Positions 52,501-60,867 of a DNA stretch of 64,000 nucleotides are shown here, piece after piece. The notes beneath the pieces are model-generated. The model made no database searches. It was not told the DNA's origin and saw only the letters and a program-made list of their open reading frames with translations. Source of the stretch: Bradyrhizobium sp. Ash2021 (GTDB lineage: Bacteria > Pseudomonadota > Alphaproteobacteria > Rhizobiales > Xanthobacteraceae); contig NZ_CP100604.1 of NCBI RefSeq assembly GCF_031202265.1, positions 2,338,501 to 2,402,500 of the forward strand, read 5' to 3'. The position numbers and the translations under genes are program-made. The stretch's first letter is position 1. Every line of letters begins with the position of its first letter.

Positions 52501-54722
52501 AAACGGGACAAGTGCTGGATAGCCGCCATATGAACGGTGGCTTGGAAACCCTCGCCTACAATCCGGCCTGCCCGAAGGAAGCAGTTCGCGTTCTCACAGC
52601 CAGGATCGCCTCTCCCGGAAGACAGCCCGTGGCGCGGCCCATCTCGGAGCTGACTGACCTGGCGCCGCATCGTTTGGATTCGGAAAAACATCATGCGCGG
52701 CTTGCAGCGCTTGGGATAGGTCACGGCCCGTCTTTTCAAGTCTTGCAGCGCCTCTCTCTTGCCGCTGATGGCACGGCGCTTCTCGCGCAGCTAGCTATCA
52801 ATCGCTCGGTTTTACAGGAGGGAGGCGTTCAACAGGCACCCTGCTTGCTCGATGGAATCTTCCAGGCCGCTCTAGCGCTGACCTTCGTCCGCGACCCGTT
52901 GGTCCCGACCTTCATCCGCTTTTACACCCTTCACGCACCTCTGGTGCAACATCTCTGGGCCTGGATAACCCTCAGACAAACCAACGCTGATGGTTTCTGT
53001 TTCGATGCAAGCCTCTATGACTCCGCAGGCCAATGCCTGGCGCAACTGGAGGAGATTATTGTCAACCCCCTGACGCCACGCCAAGAAACAGTTTTACCAC
53101 CTGACATGTCCCTGATTACGCGATGGCGGGAGGCGCAGCCCGAGGGTAGTCCGGCTAAGGGACGCCGTATCGCGGTGGTCGCACCGGAGGGGCAGGAGGA
53201 GGACCTGTTGCGGCACGCGCTGATGGCCGCGGGGGCGGACGTGACGACGGTCGGCGGCGTTGACGCCACTGCGATGCTTGTCCCTGACGGCCCCCGGCCT
53301 CTTGCAGACAGGCTGGGCGATCTTATCGCCCTCTGCACAAATCCGTCTCGCGGGCGGGTATATCTCATCACACGAAATGCCCAGGCCGCGTGTCCGCAAG
53401 ACCTTAGCATTCAACCTGAGCAGACGGCGGCATGGGGACTCGGGCGCACACTTTTCAATGAGGTTCCCGAAACCAACACCACGGTGATCGATGTCGCCCG
53501 AGGAGAGATGTGGCACGAGGCTGTTGCGCAAGAGATCTCCGCCTGCCGCCCAAGCAGTGAAGTCGCCTTCCGCAATGGGCGCCGGCTGCTGCCGCGGCTG
53601 AGTGCGATTTCCTTTGCGGACGCTGCGGCGCGATCGCCGAATTTTGATCGGACCAAGAGCTATCTTATCACGGGCGGATTGGGCGGCTTCGGTCAGCAAG
53701 TTGCACTCTGGCTTGTCCGTCGCGGCGCTGGCCGCATCATTTTGACAAGCCGATCGCGGCCTCCGCAGGCCATGCTGGCTCCGCTGGCGCGCGAACTCTC
53801 CAGCCAGGGAGGCGAGCTAACCGTTGAGCGGCTGGATCTGACCGACAAATCGGCGGTACGGGCTCTTCTGGTGCGCATCACGTCCTCGGACGCGCCGCTG
53901 GCTGGAATCTTTCACTGGGCCGGCATGACCATTGACCAACCCGTCGCAGCAATGACGGTCGAGGATCTTCGACTGGTATTGGCGCCCAAAACGGACGGCG
54001 CCGACGCTCTTCATATCGCGAGCCTTGATCTGCCACTGGATCATTTTGTCTTGGCATCATCACTGAGCTCGATCATCGGCAATCCGCGGCAGGCAAACTA
54101 TGCTGCCGCCAATGCCTATCTCGATGGTCTGGCCTGGTCGCGGCACAGCGCCGGTCTGCCTGCTCTCAGCGTCAATTTCGGGGCGATTGCGGGCACCGGC
54201 ATGGCGGCAGGCCCTGTTGTGACCGCTCACCTCAAGGCGGCCGGCCTTCCTCCCATGAGCACGGCGACAGCACTGGCGGGTTTGGGGGCCGCTCTTCTAT
54301 CGGGACTGCCTCAAGTCAGCCTGTCCCATGCGATCAATGCCGAGCGTTGGATGCGATATGATCCCCGCTGTGCAAGGACGGACAAGATGACCGACCTTCT
54401 GGCCGAAGTCCGGGGGGTTGTCGCGACCCGACGGGACGTTCGGGCCGAACTGTCCCGGCATCCAGCGGGCAAACGTGCAAGGCTACTGGCGGATCACTTG
54501 CGCGTTCTGCTTGCTGAGATCCTGAAGTGTCCGCATGATCATCTCTCCAAAGAATCCGCGCTCGGCCGAATGGGGATGGATTCTCTGGCCGCCGTGGAAT
54601 TCCAACTTCTTATCGATCGTGAATTCGGGATCGCGGTGCCCATTACGGCTTTGATCGGAGGGCAGACACTGGTCAGCATAGGAACGACGATTGCCCGGGA
54701 ATTGGCCGATGTCAAAGAGTGA
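49599..54722 (+). CDS. Type I polyketide synthase (KS-AT-DH-KR-ACP)
   Basis: A 1707-residue multidomain synthase. Domains in order: ketosynthase (1-420; Cys175 in VDTACASSLTAL, EAHGTGT, NIGHLEAAAG); acyltransferase (about 525-830; Ser in LGHSAGEVAAAY near 618; YHSADMD region suggests malonyl-CoA); dehydratase (about 890-1170; SDHRIEGVPILPGAAAMEA and LLDGIFQAAL); ketoreductase (about 1350-1590; GGLGGFGQQVALW, Ser and Tyr in SSLSSII and NYAAANAYLDGL); acyl carrier (about 1620-1700; Ser in GMDSLAAVEF). It has no enoylreductase or thioesterase, so products should keep double bonds and leave the enzyme by another protein. The operon continues with a methyltransferase, ACP and second KS. GC content is visibly lower than in the genes before 48 kb, a sign of transfer. 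Confidence 0.95.
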   Translation: MSRIAIIGFQGRFPGDAKSSFEFFDRLLAADCFCGDVPADRWSNARYVTRDMAAGKTATGRGSFIDYDYRGFDLDVFALSTDEIAFLDPQQRLVLEVAWEALEQAAIDPNALSGQAVGVYVGGFTTDHLLNQFSAPARSALGRFSAAGSTLTMLANRLSYALDLRGPSFTVDTACASSLTALAAAVRDLQTGACRMALAGGVSFMLRPEYQIAMSAAGLLAVDGCSKPFSNLADGYGRGEGCGMLVLKPLADACADNDRVYAVIEAIGTGHGGRTAGISLPSGRAQEDLMRQVLAASGLTPNDIGYVEAHGTGTVQGDRIEARSIGSVYGGGARSEALPIGSVKANIGHLEAAAGVAGVIKALLILQSGRIPPHLLVGFPNPDIPFEALNLRLSGGPEPLKAPHVAVNAFGYGGSNAHVILGPPPGPSKPLASAPAQSGSLMLPFSAQSAEALSDWLARLSEQIETDVSPIDLQYTLARRRGHRQFRSAIWIDRSEAPASIVAQIRTALETRDALQGRIATDRVPRALFVFSGMGAQWSGMGRCLWASEPVFRESLKELDAAFHPLAGFSLIDAMTKDEDPSALRGCRVAQPVNFALQAGLVRVLSAYGLDPDICLGHSAGEVAAAYCSGHLTLDQALSVCWARSELQDQQAGRGGLLVAAIGDEEAHTLCTEIPRLEIAAFNARRSITFAGSERVLSQAEKNLGLRKVPFRRLPADIAYHSADMDPILSQLQARLEELDPTPPAIPLVSSVTAKNISGHGHDVMGAGYWLKNVRGPVRFHAALETAFDLGATHCIELGPGPVLRAAIRKTANDQAQDITIIPTLDGEDDEQLAIRKALTRVYASGGPLNWLRVAPAGKICSLPATGWQRQQFWHEADVQVRDRLRNAGGSPWAEPSIVPQSWITDLNQEVFAFLSDHRIEGVPILPGAAAMEAALQTALAVKKGPGPALPVGLSDICFENPYPLNRQTGQVLDSRHMNGGLETLAYNPACPKEAVRVLTARIASPGRQPVARPISELTDLAPHRLDSEKHHARLAALGIGHGPSFQVLQRLSLAADGTALLAQLAINRSVLQEGGVQQAPCLLDGIFQAALALTFVRDPLVPTFIRFYTLHAPLVQHLWAWITLRQTNADGFCFDASLYDSAGQCLAQLEEIIVNPLTPRQETVLPPDMSLITRWREAQPEGSPAKGRRIAVVAPEGQEEDLLRHALMAAGADVTTVGGVDATAMLVPDGPRPLADRLGDLIALCTNPSRGRVYLITRNAQAACPQDLSIQPEQTAAWGLGRTLFNEVPETNTTVIDVARGEMWHEAVAQEISACRPSSEVAFRNGRRLLPRLSAISFADAAARSPNFDRTKSYLITGGLGGFGQQVALWLVRRGAGRIILTSRSRPPQAMLAPLARELSSQGGELTVERLDLTDKSAVRALLVRITSSDAPLAGIFHWAGMTIDQPVAAMTVEDLRLVLAPKTDGADALHIASLDLPLDHFVLASSLSSIIGNPRQANYAAANAYLDGLAWSRHSAGLPALSVNFGAIAGTGMAAGPVVTAHLKAAGLPPMSTATALAGLGAALLSGLPQVSLSHAINAERWMRYDPRCARTDKMTDLLAEVRGVVATRRDVRAELSRHPAGKRARLLADHLRVLLAEILKCPHDHLSKESALGRMGMDSLAAVEFQLLIDREFGIAVPITALIGGQTLVSIGTTIARELADVKE

Positions 54723-55440
54723 CCCGCCGCTTCCATTGTATGACGACCCTTCGATCCGACAGCGGTTCGACATTGCTGCACGCAAAATTCAACGGCAATT
54801 TTGGGATAACCAGGCCGTCGTCTGGGATGCCGAGCGGGCAAGTCACGGATTGCGGCCCCACCATATCGAGAGGATGGCAACCTGGTTGACTGATCCTGTT
54901 CTACTGGTTGGGGCAGGGCGTGGCATGATGCTCCAAGCCCTGCGGACGAAAGGATACGCCGCGACCGGCGTGGATTGGTCCGCTAACATGGTGGCGGAAG
55001 CTCAACGCGAGGGAACATTCGGGCTGAGCCGTGCAGATGCCGGCCACTTGCCTTATGACGATCAAAGTGTGGCTACGGTCATACTGTCGACCGGAGTCTT
55101 GCTTCCAACCCACACACAGGAGCGTAGAGACGCCTATTTCAGTGAGGCATGGCGCATTCTGGTGCCGACGGGGCGCCTGATCCTATGTTTGTGGTTTGAG
55201 GAAGGGTCTGCAAAAGCACAATGGGCCGCAGAAAACGTGAAACTGCCGATCCACACTCTTCAAGCCCATGTGCACTGGGATCTAGGCCCCCTTGCCGCAA
55301 GCCTGTCTCGTCAGGGGTTTGATACCCTCGATAAGATCAAATACGATGACGTTCTTATCTGGGGTGCTGCAAAGACAACGTCGCTATTTCAAGATGAGTT
55401 TGCCCCTTCCATTTCTGACCCGTCTTCCAAGCTCCGTTGA
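54709..55440 (+). CDS. Class I SAM-dependent methyltransferase
   Basis: A 243-residue Rossmann-type methyltransferase. ATG 54709 lies 14 bp inside the end of the polyketide synthase gene. Motif I is VLLVGAGRGMMLQALRTKGY, which binds SAM. TGVDWSANMVAEAQREG, then RADAGHLPYDDQSVATVILS (motif II/post-I), are in the usual order. It resembles the ubiquinone/menaquinone (UbiE) C-methyltransferase-like group. It should methylate a polyketide intermediate, the finished product or a lipid; which one cannot be told. Confidence 0.88.
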   Translation: MSKSDPPLPLYDDPSIRQRFDIAARKIQRQFWDNQAVVWDAERASHGLRPHHIERMATWLTDPVLLVGAGRGMMLQALRTKGYAATGVDWSANMVAEAQREGTFGLSRADAGHLPYDDQSVATVILSTGVLLPTHTQERRDAYFSEAWRILVPTGRLILCLWFEEGSAKAQWAAENVKLPIHTLQAHVHWDLGPLAASLSRQGFDTLDKIKYDDVLIWGAAKTTSLFQDEFAPSISDPSSKLR

Positions 55441-55478
55441 AAGACAGTATGTAGCTCAGCATCGCGGGGTAGAAGTTC

Positions 55479-55748
55479 ATGAAAAGCGAGATCATCACCA
55501 TTATTGCGGACTTCTTGGGGGTTCCACCCGAGCAATTGGACGACTACAAAACGATTGAAGATCTCAACATCGACTCCCTTGATTTCTTCGAAATTGCTTA
55601 TGAGATCGAAGAAAAATTCGACGCGCCGGTCACCTCTGAATTGCAGCGTCGCCGGGATCAGATTCATAATCTGGGAGACATCCTGCGCCTCACCGAAGAA
55701 CTGATCGTGAAATACCGAGAATCAAACCCGGCGAAAGCCGATGGGTGA
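55479..55748 (+). CDS. Discrete acyl carrier protein
   Basis: An 89-residue carrier of acyl thioesters. Helix I starts MKSEIITIIADFLGVPPEQL; the phosphopantetheine Ser33 is in LNIDSLDFFEIAYEIEEKF, the DSL motif with an acidic helix II. It lies 38 bp after the methyltransferase and overlaps the following ketosynthase gene by 8 bp, so the two are translated together. It is probably the shuttle between the PKS and the discrete KS. A phosphopantetheinyl transferase is not visible here and would be supplied in trans. Confidence 0.93.
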   Translation: MKSEIITIIADFLGVPPEQLDDYKTIEDLNIDSLDFFEIAYEIEEKFDAPVTSELQRRRDQIHNLGDILRLTEELIVKYRESNPAKADG

Positions 55749-57003
55749 AACTGGAAATGGTATCGCCCGCATCGTTGTCACCGGCATTGGGATCTTGTCG
55801 GGCTTTGGGTCTGGCCGAGACGTCTTTGAGGATGGATTGTTTTCCGGAAGATCTGCCGTTCGCAGAATCGAAAGCTTCGATACCGCTGCTCTGAATTGCC
55901 ATTTTGGGGCCGAACTGGCTCGTTTTGACGGGCAATATCTGATCCCGAGATCAGAACGTTCACTTTACGATCGCGTCAGCCTCATGGCGATGGCTGCAGC
56001 CGATGAGGCGCTCGAACAAGCCGGGCTTGACCCAGCGGAGATCGGTCCGGTTACCGGTGTGATGATGGGCTCGGCTTTCGGCCCGGGAGCGGCGATACAG
56101 GACTCTGTGCTGCGGATCTCTCAAAATCAGAGGATCCGGCCGACGTCGATCATCAAGATGATGCTGAGCAGCCCCACTGCCGCGCTTTGTGCCCGCTATC
56201 GCCTGCAGCGGGACTCGCAGGCGCATGTGACCGCCTGTGCGGCATCGGCCCATGCCATTGCGCAGGCGGTTCAAGCTATGCGGAAGGGGGAGATGGAAAT
56301 CTGCCTTGCCGGGGGCGCCGAGGCATTTCCGACATTCGAATTGTTCGCTGCTTGGAATGCTCTGTCGGTCATGAGCCCCGATACCGATCCATCCGTCGGC
56401 ATCATGAGGCCCTTCTCAATAGACCGCAGCGGTTTTGTGATCGGCGAGGCTGCCGCCGTACTCGTCCTGGAACGGGAAGATCGGGCGCGGGCGCGCGGCG
56501 CAGAGATCATGGCGGAAATTTGCGGAGTTGGTGCGGTTTCGGACACCCCAACGCTGACCAAACCGACGCTCAGAGGAATGGTCGGCGCAATGCAGGCTGC
56601 CATGGATGACGCAGGTCTTATTCCGGCCGATATCAGGCACATCAATGCTCATGGGACGGCAACAGAACTCAACGATGCGATCGAGAGTGAGGCGATAAAC
56701 CAATTGTTCGGCACTCATGCCGGCAAAATCAGGGTCAGTGCCTGTAAGTCCGCGATAGGACACTGCATGGGGGCCGCAAGTGCAATTGAATCCGCAGCTA
56801 CCGTTCTCGCCCTCCAGCGACAGCAGGCTCCATGTGCAATAGATTTGATCGGGAATAGATCGAATCCGGACCCGGATGGCGAGCGCTCCGGCCGGACGTC
56901 TCCGATGCAAGCCGACATCGCCTTGTCGAATTCATTTGCCTTCGGCGGTCATTACTTGACCCTCGCGTTTAGGCGGATTGCCGATGCTCGGCCGTTGCCG
57001 TAA
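55741..57003 (+). CDS. Discrete beta-ketoacyl-ACP synthase (FabF-like)
   Basis: A 420-residue condensing enzyme of the FabF/KAS II group. The active-site Cys is in HVTACAASAHAIAQAVQAMR (near 166). The two His are in NAHGTATELNDAIES and SAIGHCMGAASAIE (GHTxGAAG pattern varied to GHCMGAA). FAFGGHYLTL ends the fold. All catalytic residues are present, so it is more likely to elongate or start a chain than to be a chain-length factor. It overlaps the ACP gene start, and its 3' end overlaps the convergent 825-residue gene by 35 bp. Confidence 0.93.
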   Translation: MGETGNGIARIVVTGIGILSGFGSGRDVFEDGLFSGRSAVRRIESFDTAALNCHFGAELARFDGQYLIPRSERSLYDRVSLMAMAAADEALEQAGLDPAEIGPVTGVMMGSAFGPGAAIQDSVLRISQNQRIRPTSIIKMMLSSPTAALCARYRLQRDSQAHVTACAASAHAIAQAVQAMRKGEMEICLAGGAEAFPTFELFAAWNALSVMSPDTDPSVGIMRPFSIDRSGFVIGEAAAVLVLEREDRARARGAEIMAEICGVGAVSDTPTLTKPTLRGMVGAMQAAMDDAGLIPADIRHINAHGTATELNDAIESEAINQLFGTHAGKIRVSACKSAIGHCMGAASAIESAATVLALQRQQAPCAIDLIGNRSNPDPDGERSGRTSPMQADIALSNSFAFGGHYLTLAFRRIADARPLP

Positions 57004-59446
57004 ATGCCTCGTCCATGCGGGCGGCGAGCAGGATGGGAGCCAGGCTGTCTAAAGCGGCTAGGGAGATGCCCGCAGATCGACAGAGCTGCAAGACCTCGAG
57101 CACAAGCAGGAGTCTGTGCAGTTGCGGCCCGATCTCTTCCAATCCCTCCGGGCCGCCCGTGCTTGCGATCGGTAGGAGACGGGCGGATCTGCTCAGTTCC
57201 AGAAGCTCCGCCATTTCCGTCAGCAGCATGTCCCGGTCTGCCGCGTTAATGTGAGGCAGGGTGCCGGAAAGCGCGTCAAGCGAGGTCAGAACGTCCCTCA
57301 CCGGATTTGGTGGAGCATCCCGGCAGTCGATGACCTCCCGCTCCAGCAGATCGACCGCCTCCGCCGTCCGGCATTGCATGGCCAAGAGGATTGCTTTGCA
57401 TTCGGAGTAGCGTGCCCGCAGCCCCAGGAGAGCATTCCAGAGCATTGCGTAAGCCTCGTTACCTGGAACGATGGCATGCGGCATCAGGCGCAGGTCAGCT
57501 GGCAGGCAGAGCGTTGCGCCGGCGGAAAACGCGGCAGCGGCCTGCGCTGGCAGAGCCGGCGCGTTTCGGAGACTGGCGAACCTTCGCTGTAGGGCCTCGC
57601 CTGCCGTGAGGCTTCTCCGATCCAATTCCGCGACCTCCAACGTGTAGGGCAGGCTGTTGCGAAATGCGCGAAGCCCGCGGCCTACGCTGTGCGCGGCAGC
57701 TCTGAGCTCCCGGCTATCAGGATGCAAGGCTAGCAAATCCATGCAGGATTTGAGCAACTGAGCCAAATTGGTCTTCAGCGCACGGCTCAACACAAGGGCG
57801 CCTGGCTCACTCTGACCGGCACCACGAGCAACCACCAAGGCCTGCCAGCGAAGCTGCACAAGGCTCGTGTTTCCTGATGTGGCCTCAGCGAGCCAGGCGG
57901 CACACCGCCTCATTGAGACACCTGCCCCGGGCGGCAAGCCCGCCCCCTGCATCTGGCCCATCAGACGCAGATAGGCTGCGAGTTGCGAGGCATGGCGGGT
58001 CAACACCGCCGCATTGGGCTCCGCCGGAGCTCCTTTGATGCTTGGCCTACCGCCGTCCGTACGTCCGAGCCATACACCTTCAACGAGGCATGACCTCTCA
58101 CCCTTCAGATCCACGAAGCACAATGCTCCGTCCAGAAACGGGATTTTCAATCCTTCGGGATCGAATGCCGGGCAATCAATTTCGAATTCGGCGGCCCTGC
58201 CGGTGCCAGGATCAGTCGCGGCGAAGAGAGCGAGGCAATCCGAAGATGGTTGTCTGATCCGGCTTGGAGCAGTCAGATCCAGCGCAAAAGCTATGTCCGG
58301 AAGCACTGGTTGCGCCGGCTTGCAAAGCGCCTCTTCGCCAGCAAGCGCGGCACTTGCCATAAACGTTGCGAGCGGAAATTGCTCGCGGATCCGCCAACCG
58401 GAAAGACGCACTGCGGGAAACCGCTGGCACAGCCCTGCCCGCATGATGCGGCTCCAGGCATCTGCTCTATGATCTTCCAGGTAGAGTGCCTGACACGCAA
58501 AGCTGACACCGACGACGCTTTGTGCTGGGAGCATGTCCAATACCGCTGTCCGGCTGGATGTCGGCACCGCTCGCGGCGACAGCAGGGAGCGTGGCTCTTC
58601 CGGCCTGTCACTCATCCAGATCTCGTGATGCGCAACATGCTGCGCACAAGTGCTTCCGCTTGCCGACAGGATCGGACTGGCGTTTGTCACCCAAGGCGGG
58701 CGCGTGAACTGCGCCACGCTGAAAGCAATTGGACCGCAAACTTGGTACTGCGGCTCGCGGGCGACGGAGTCTCTCAGTCCTGGTAGAAGGTCTTCACTGA
58801 CTTCAAAGACCTGAAACAGACGCTCGCCATAGCTGATCGAGCGGACGATGTGCGTTCCCAGATCATGAAAATACCCGACGTAGCGTCTTGCCTGCCCGGC
58901 CGTGAGATCGCCATAAAACTCATGCCCCTCATGGCGCGTTTCACGAAGCCTGAGACGTGCCATGGCATTGCGCCCCTCCGGCGTGAGCCATTGCATGATC
59001 TTGATCTTGCGATTGAGACCTTGCCATTCCGGCGTGTAGTATCGAGTGCCGCGCCTGCCGTTCAGGCGCACAAGTAAATGTGCCGTTGCCGGCCGGACTG
59101 TGAGGTCCATTCTCAGCCGCGCCTCCAGTTCGGCCAACGAGTTTCCCGCCATCAGAGCGCCCGCGGTCACGGAGTGCGGCCCCTCCAGACCAACCATCGG
59201 GCTGACGGAATAATCGAAAATATGACTCAGGAGGTCCGCTACACTTTCGTGAAGGGATAATGACGGGAAATCCCATTCAACACGGTCTGACGGGATGCTC
59301 GGGATCTCGGTACGCAACGGCTTGCCTTGAGGGAGGCGCCACGGGAGTCCCGAAGAAAAAAATCGAGGTTCCAAGCCAGCCCAAAGATCGACAGGGTCCC
59401 CTAGATTGACGGTCACATCCATGTTTGCGTCGATGCTGCTGATCAA
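56969..59446 (-). CDS. Large protein with a MACPF-like segment, last gene of the P47-like operon
   Basis: An 825-residue protein, no signal peptide, start ATG 59446 overlapping the upstream P47-like stop as ATGA. In the N-terminal third, YFHDLGTHIVRSISYGERLF resembles the MACPF signature (Y/F-x-x-x-GTH-x6-GG), preceded and followed by plausible beta/alpha segments (SPMVGLEGPHSVTAGALMAG; LFQVFEVSEDLLPGLRDSVA). The C-terminal half is a helical region I do not recognise. If it is a MACPF protein it would be a pore-former. Its position with P47-like genes recalls toxin-linked P47/OrfX clusters. Alternatively it is an adaptor of unknown fold. Confidence 0.5.
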   Translation of the reverse strand: MISSIDANMDVTVNLGDPVDLWAGLEPRFFSSGLPWRLPQGKPLRTEIPSIPSDRVEWDFPSLSLHESVADLLSHIFDYSVSPMVGLEGPHSVTAGALMAGNSLAELEARLRMDLTVRPATAHLLVRLNGRRGTRYYTPEWQGLNRKIKIMQWLTPEGRNAMARLRLRETRHEGHEFYGDLTAGQARRYVGYFHDLGTHIVRSISYGERLFQVFEVSEDLLPGLRDSVAREPQYQVCGPIAFSVAQFTRPPWVTNASPILSASGSTCAQHVAHHEIWMSDRPEEPRSLLSPRAVPTSSRTAVLDMLPAQSVVGVSFACQALYLEDHRADAWSRIMRAGLCQRFPAVRLSGWRIREQFPLATFMASAALAGEEALCKPAQPVLPDIAFALDLTAPSRIRQPSSDCLALFAATDPGTGRAAEFEIDCPAFDPEGLKIPFLDGALCFVDLKGERSCLVEGVWLGRTDGGRPSIKGAPAEPNAAVLTRHASQLAAYLRLMGQMQGAGLPPGAGVSMRRCAAWLAEATSGNTSLVQLRWQALVVARGAGQSEPGALVLSRALKTNLAQLLKSCMDLLALHPDSRELRAAAHSVGRGLRAFRNSLPYTLEVAELDRRSLTAGEALQRRFASLRNAPALPAQAAAAFSAGATLCLPADLRLMPHAIVPGNEAYAMLWNALLGLRARYSECKAILLAMQCRTAEAVDLLEREVIDCRDAPPNPVRDVLTSLDALSGTLPHINAADRDMLLTEMAELLELSRSARLLPIASTGGPEGLEEIGPQLHRLLLVLEVLQLCRSAGISLAALDSLAPILLAARMDEAFTATAEHRQSA

Positions 59447-60837
59447 TTGGGCTGGAAAGTGCCAACGATTAACAGATCGGTCGGAACCTGAACCACGCCC
59501 ATACTGATCAGGTTACTCGGAAACAGGATGTTGCGCAGAGCAAAATAGCTTACCGCCCCGAAGGAAATACCGGCCATCGCCCCTTGGAAATCGTTACTCA
59601 GAATCGATTGAAGCTGACTATTAACGGTGCCTGAAGCTCCTCCGGTGACATTGATGGAGGGGGGTTGAGGGGTGATCTGAATAGATTGGGAGGCCCCGGT
59701 GCCCACCAGGCTGACTGGATTGTTAGCCGATACAGTGATTGTGTTTCCGACATTGCCGCCGGGAGTAATCGACTGATACAGGTAAAAGCCGTTTGTCGCG
59801 GTTCCCGAGTAGGTTCCGCCAAGATAGAGACTATAGGTGACCGTCGTCCGGTCACAGCAGCTGCCATAACTGAAGGAACCGGCAAAGTGCATCTGCGGCG
59901 ATATAAAGGCGCTGTACCCCTCCGCAAGCGACGGGCTTTGGGGGTAGAGTTGGAAGGGTTTACCGGCACCGTTGAACCCGGCGCACAAGATGTCCTTGAA
60001 GACAATCCGGGAACTGATCATCAAAGTGCAGGTGTAACCGCTTGCCGTCGGAATCGGCTCCAGCACGATCGGGTTTCCAGCGGCCGGGCTGCCGTTCGTC
60101 GTGATCAGGAGTTGAACGATAATATTACCCGAGTTCGTTTGAAGCACATTGAACCGGAATTGCGTTGGTGTGAGTGAAGGGATGGAGCCGCCGGCGGAAA
60201 AATCGAGCGATGCCAGCTGATATTTGACACCATGAGTGGCAAACCAGCTCTTGATCTGATCCGAAAGCTCCTGAGAGGTGACGCCCTTGAGTACGACGTT
60301 GTTGACCGTGAAAACGCCATTCGCAAAATCGAGCACAACCGTATGGGTGGTGGCATTGATCAATCCGGTTACGGATGTCAGCTGGACTTGGGCCGAGACC
60401 GCTGGATGAGCACCAACGTCGATGCTCTGAGCCGGACCCCAGGTGACACGGGGGTCATTTGGGGTGCAACCACAGGACGCCGGCTGGAATCCCGAAGCGA
60501 CGGGCATGGTGCCTGAGCGGGTGCTGCCCGATACGATCGCCTGGGTGACTGTGACCGTATTCGAACCGCCGGTGAAGACAAAGCTTGGCGGGCCAAGCGT
60601 GAACGAAAATTGCGTGACCACACAGTAGTCGCCATGCGAGCTGGTGAGTCTTGGACCACAGAAAACCTGCGAAACCGTCATTTGCTGGGAGTTGGACGTC
60701 ATGCTCTGGAATTGCACCTGGAAGAATTTGTTGATCGAGCTTTCCAGGACATTGAGCACGGCATCCCAACCATTGAGCACCTCTTTGTCCTGAGCCATTT
60801 GGCCCAGAAGGTAGTTGAGCGTCGGAGCATCGGCCAT
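59443..60837 (-). CDS. P47/OrfX-like (TULIP fold) protein, 1
   Basis: A 464-residue protein from ATG 60837 (a GTG at 60861 is possible). The N-terminal NGWDAVLNVLESSINKFFQV is the GWD motif that opens clostridial P47 and OrfX proteins. SAQVQLTSVTGLI and VVLDFANGVFTVNNVVLKGV, then the TPTQFRFNVLQTNSGNIIVQ and TLMISSRIVFKDILCAGFNG blocks, match the family. The C-terminus ends YFALRNILFPSNLISMGVVQ, VPTDLLIVGTF, the strongest signature. These proteins have a tubular lipid-binding domain (TULIP). It is the third gene of the operon; the next gene overlaps by 4 bp. No signal peptide. Confidence 0.8.
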   Translation of the reverse strand: MADAPTLNYLLGQMAQDKEVLNGWDAVLNVLESSINKFFQVQFQSMTSNSQQMTVSQVFCGPRLTSSHGDYCVVTQFSFTLGPPSFVFTGGSNTVTVTQAIVSGSTRSGTMPVASGFQPASCGCTPNDPRVTWGPAQSIDVGAHPAVSAQVQLTSVTGLINATTHTVVLDFANGVFTVNNVVLKGVTSQELSDQIKSWFATHGVKYQLASLDFSAGGSIPSLTPTQFRFNVLQTNSGNIIVQLLITTNGSPAAGNPIVLEPIPTASGYTCTLMISSRIVFKDILCAGFNGAGKPFQLYPQSPSLAEGYSAFISPQMHFAGSFSYGSCCDRTTVTYSLYLGGTYSGTATNGFYLYQSITPGGNVGNTITVSANNPVSLVGTGASQSIQITPQPPSINVTGGASGTVNSQLQSILSNDFQGAMAGISFGAVSYFALRNILFPSNLISMGVVQVPTDLLIVGTFQPN

Positions 60838-60867
60838 TATGGGGGGTCTCTCTCGCAGCACGGGAGC

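Noticed and set aside
51690..52739. 349-codon minus-strand frame inside the polyketide synthase gene
   Set aside because: Antisense to conserved AT and DH domains; no recognisable motif.
49599..57003. Polyunsaturated fatty acid synthase (Pfa type)
   Set aside because: The synthase has a single ACP and no enoylreductase or tandem ACP array, and the accompanying genes do not match PfaB/C/D.
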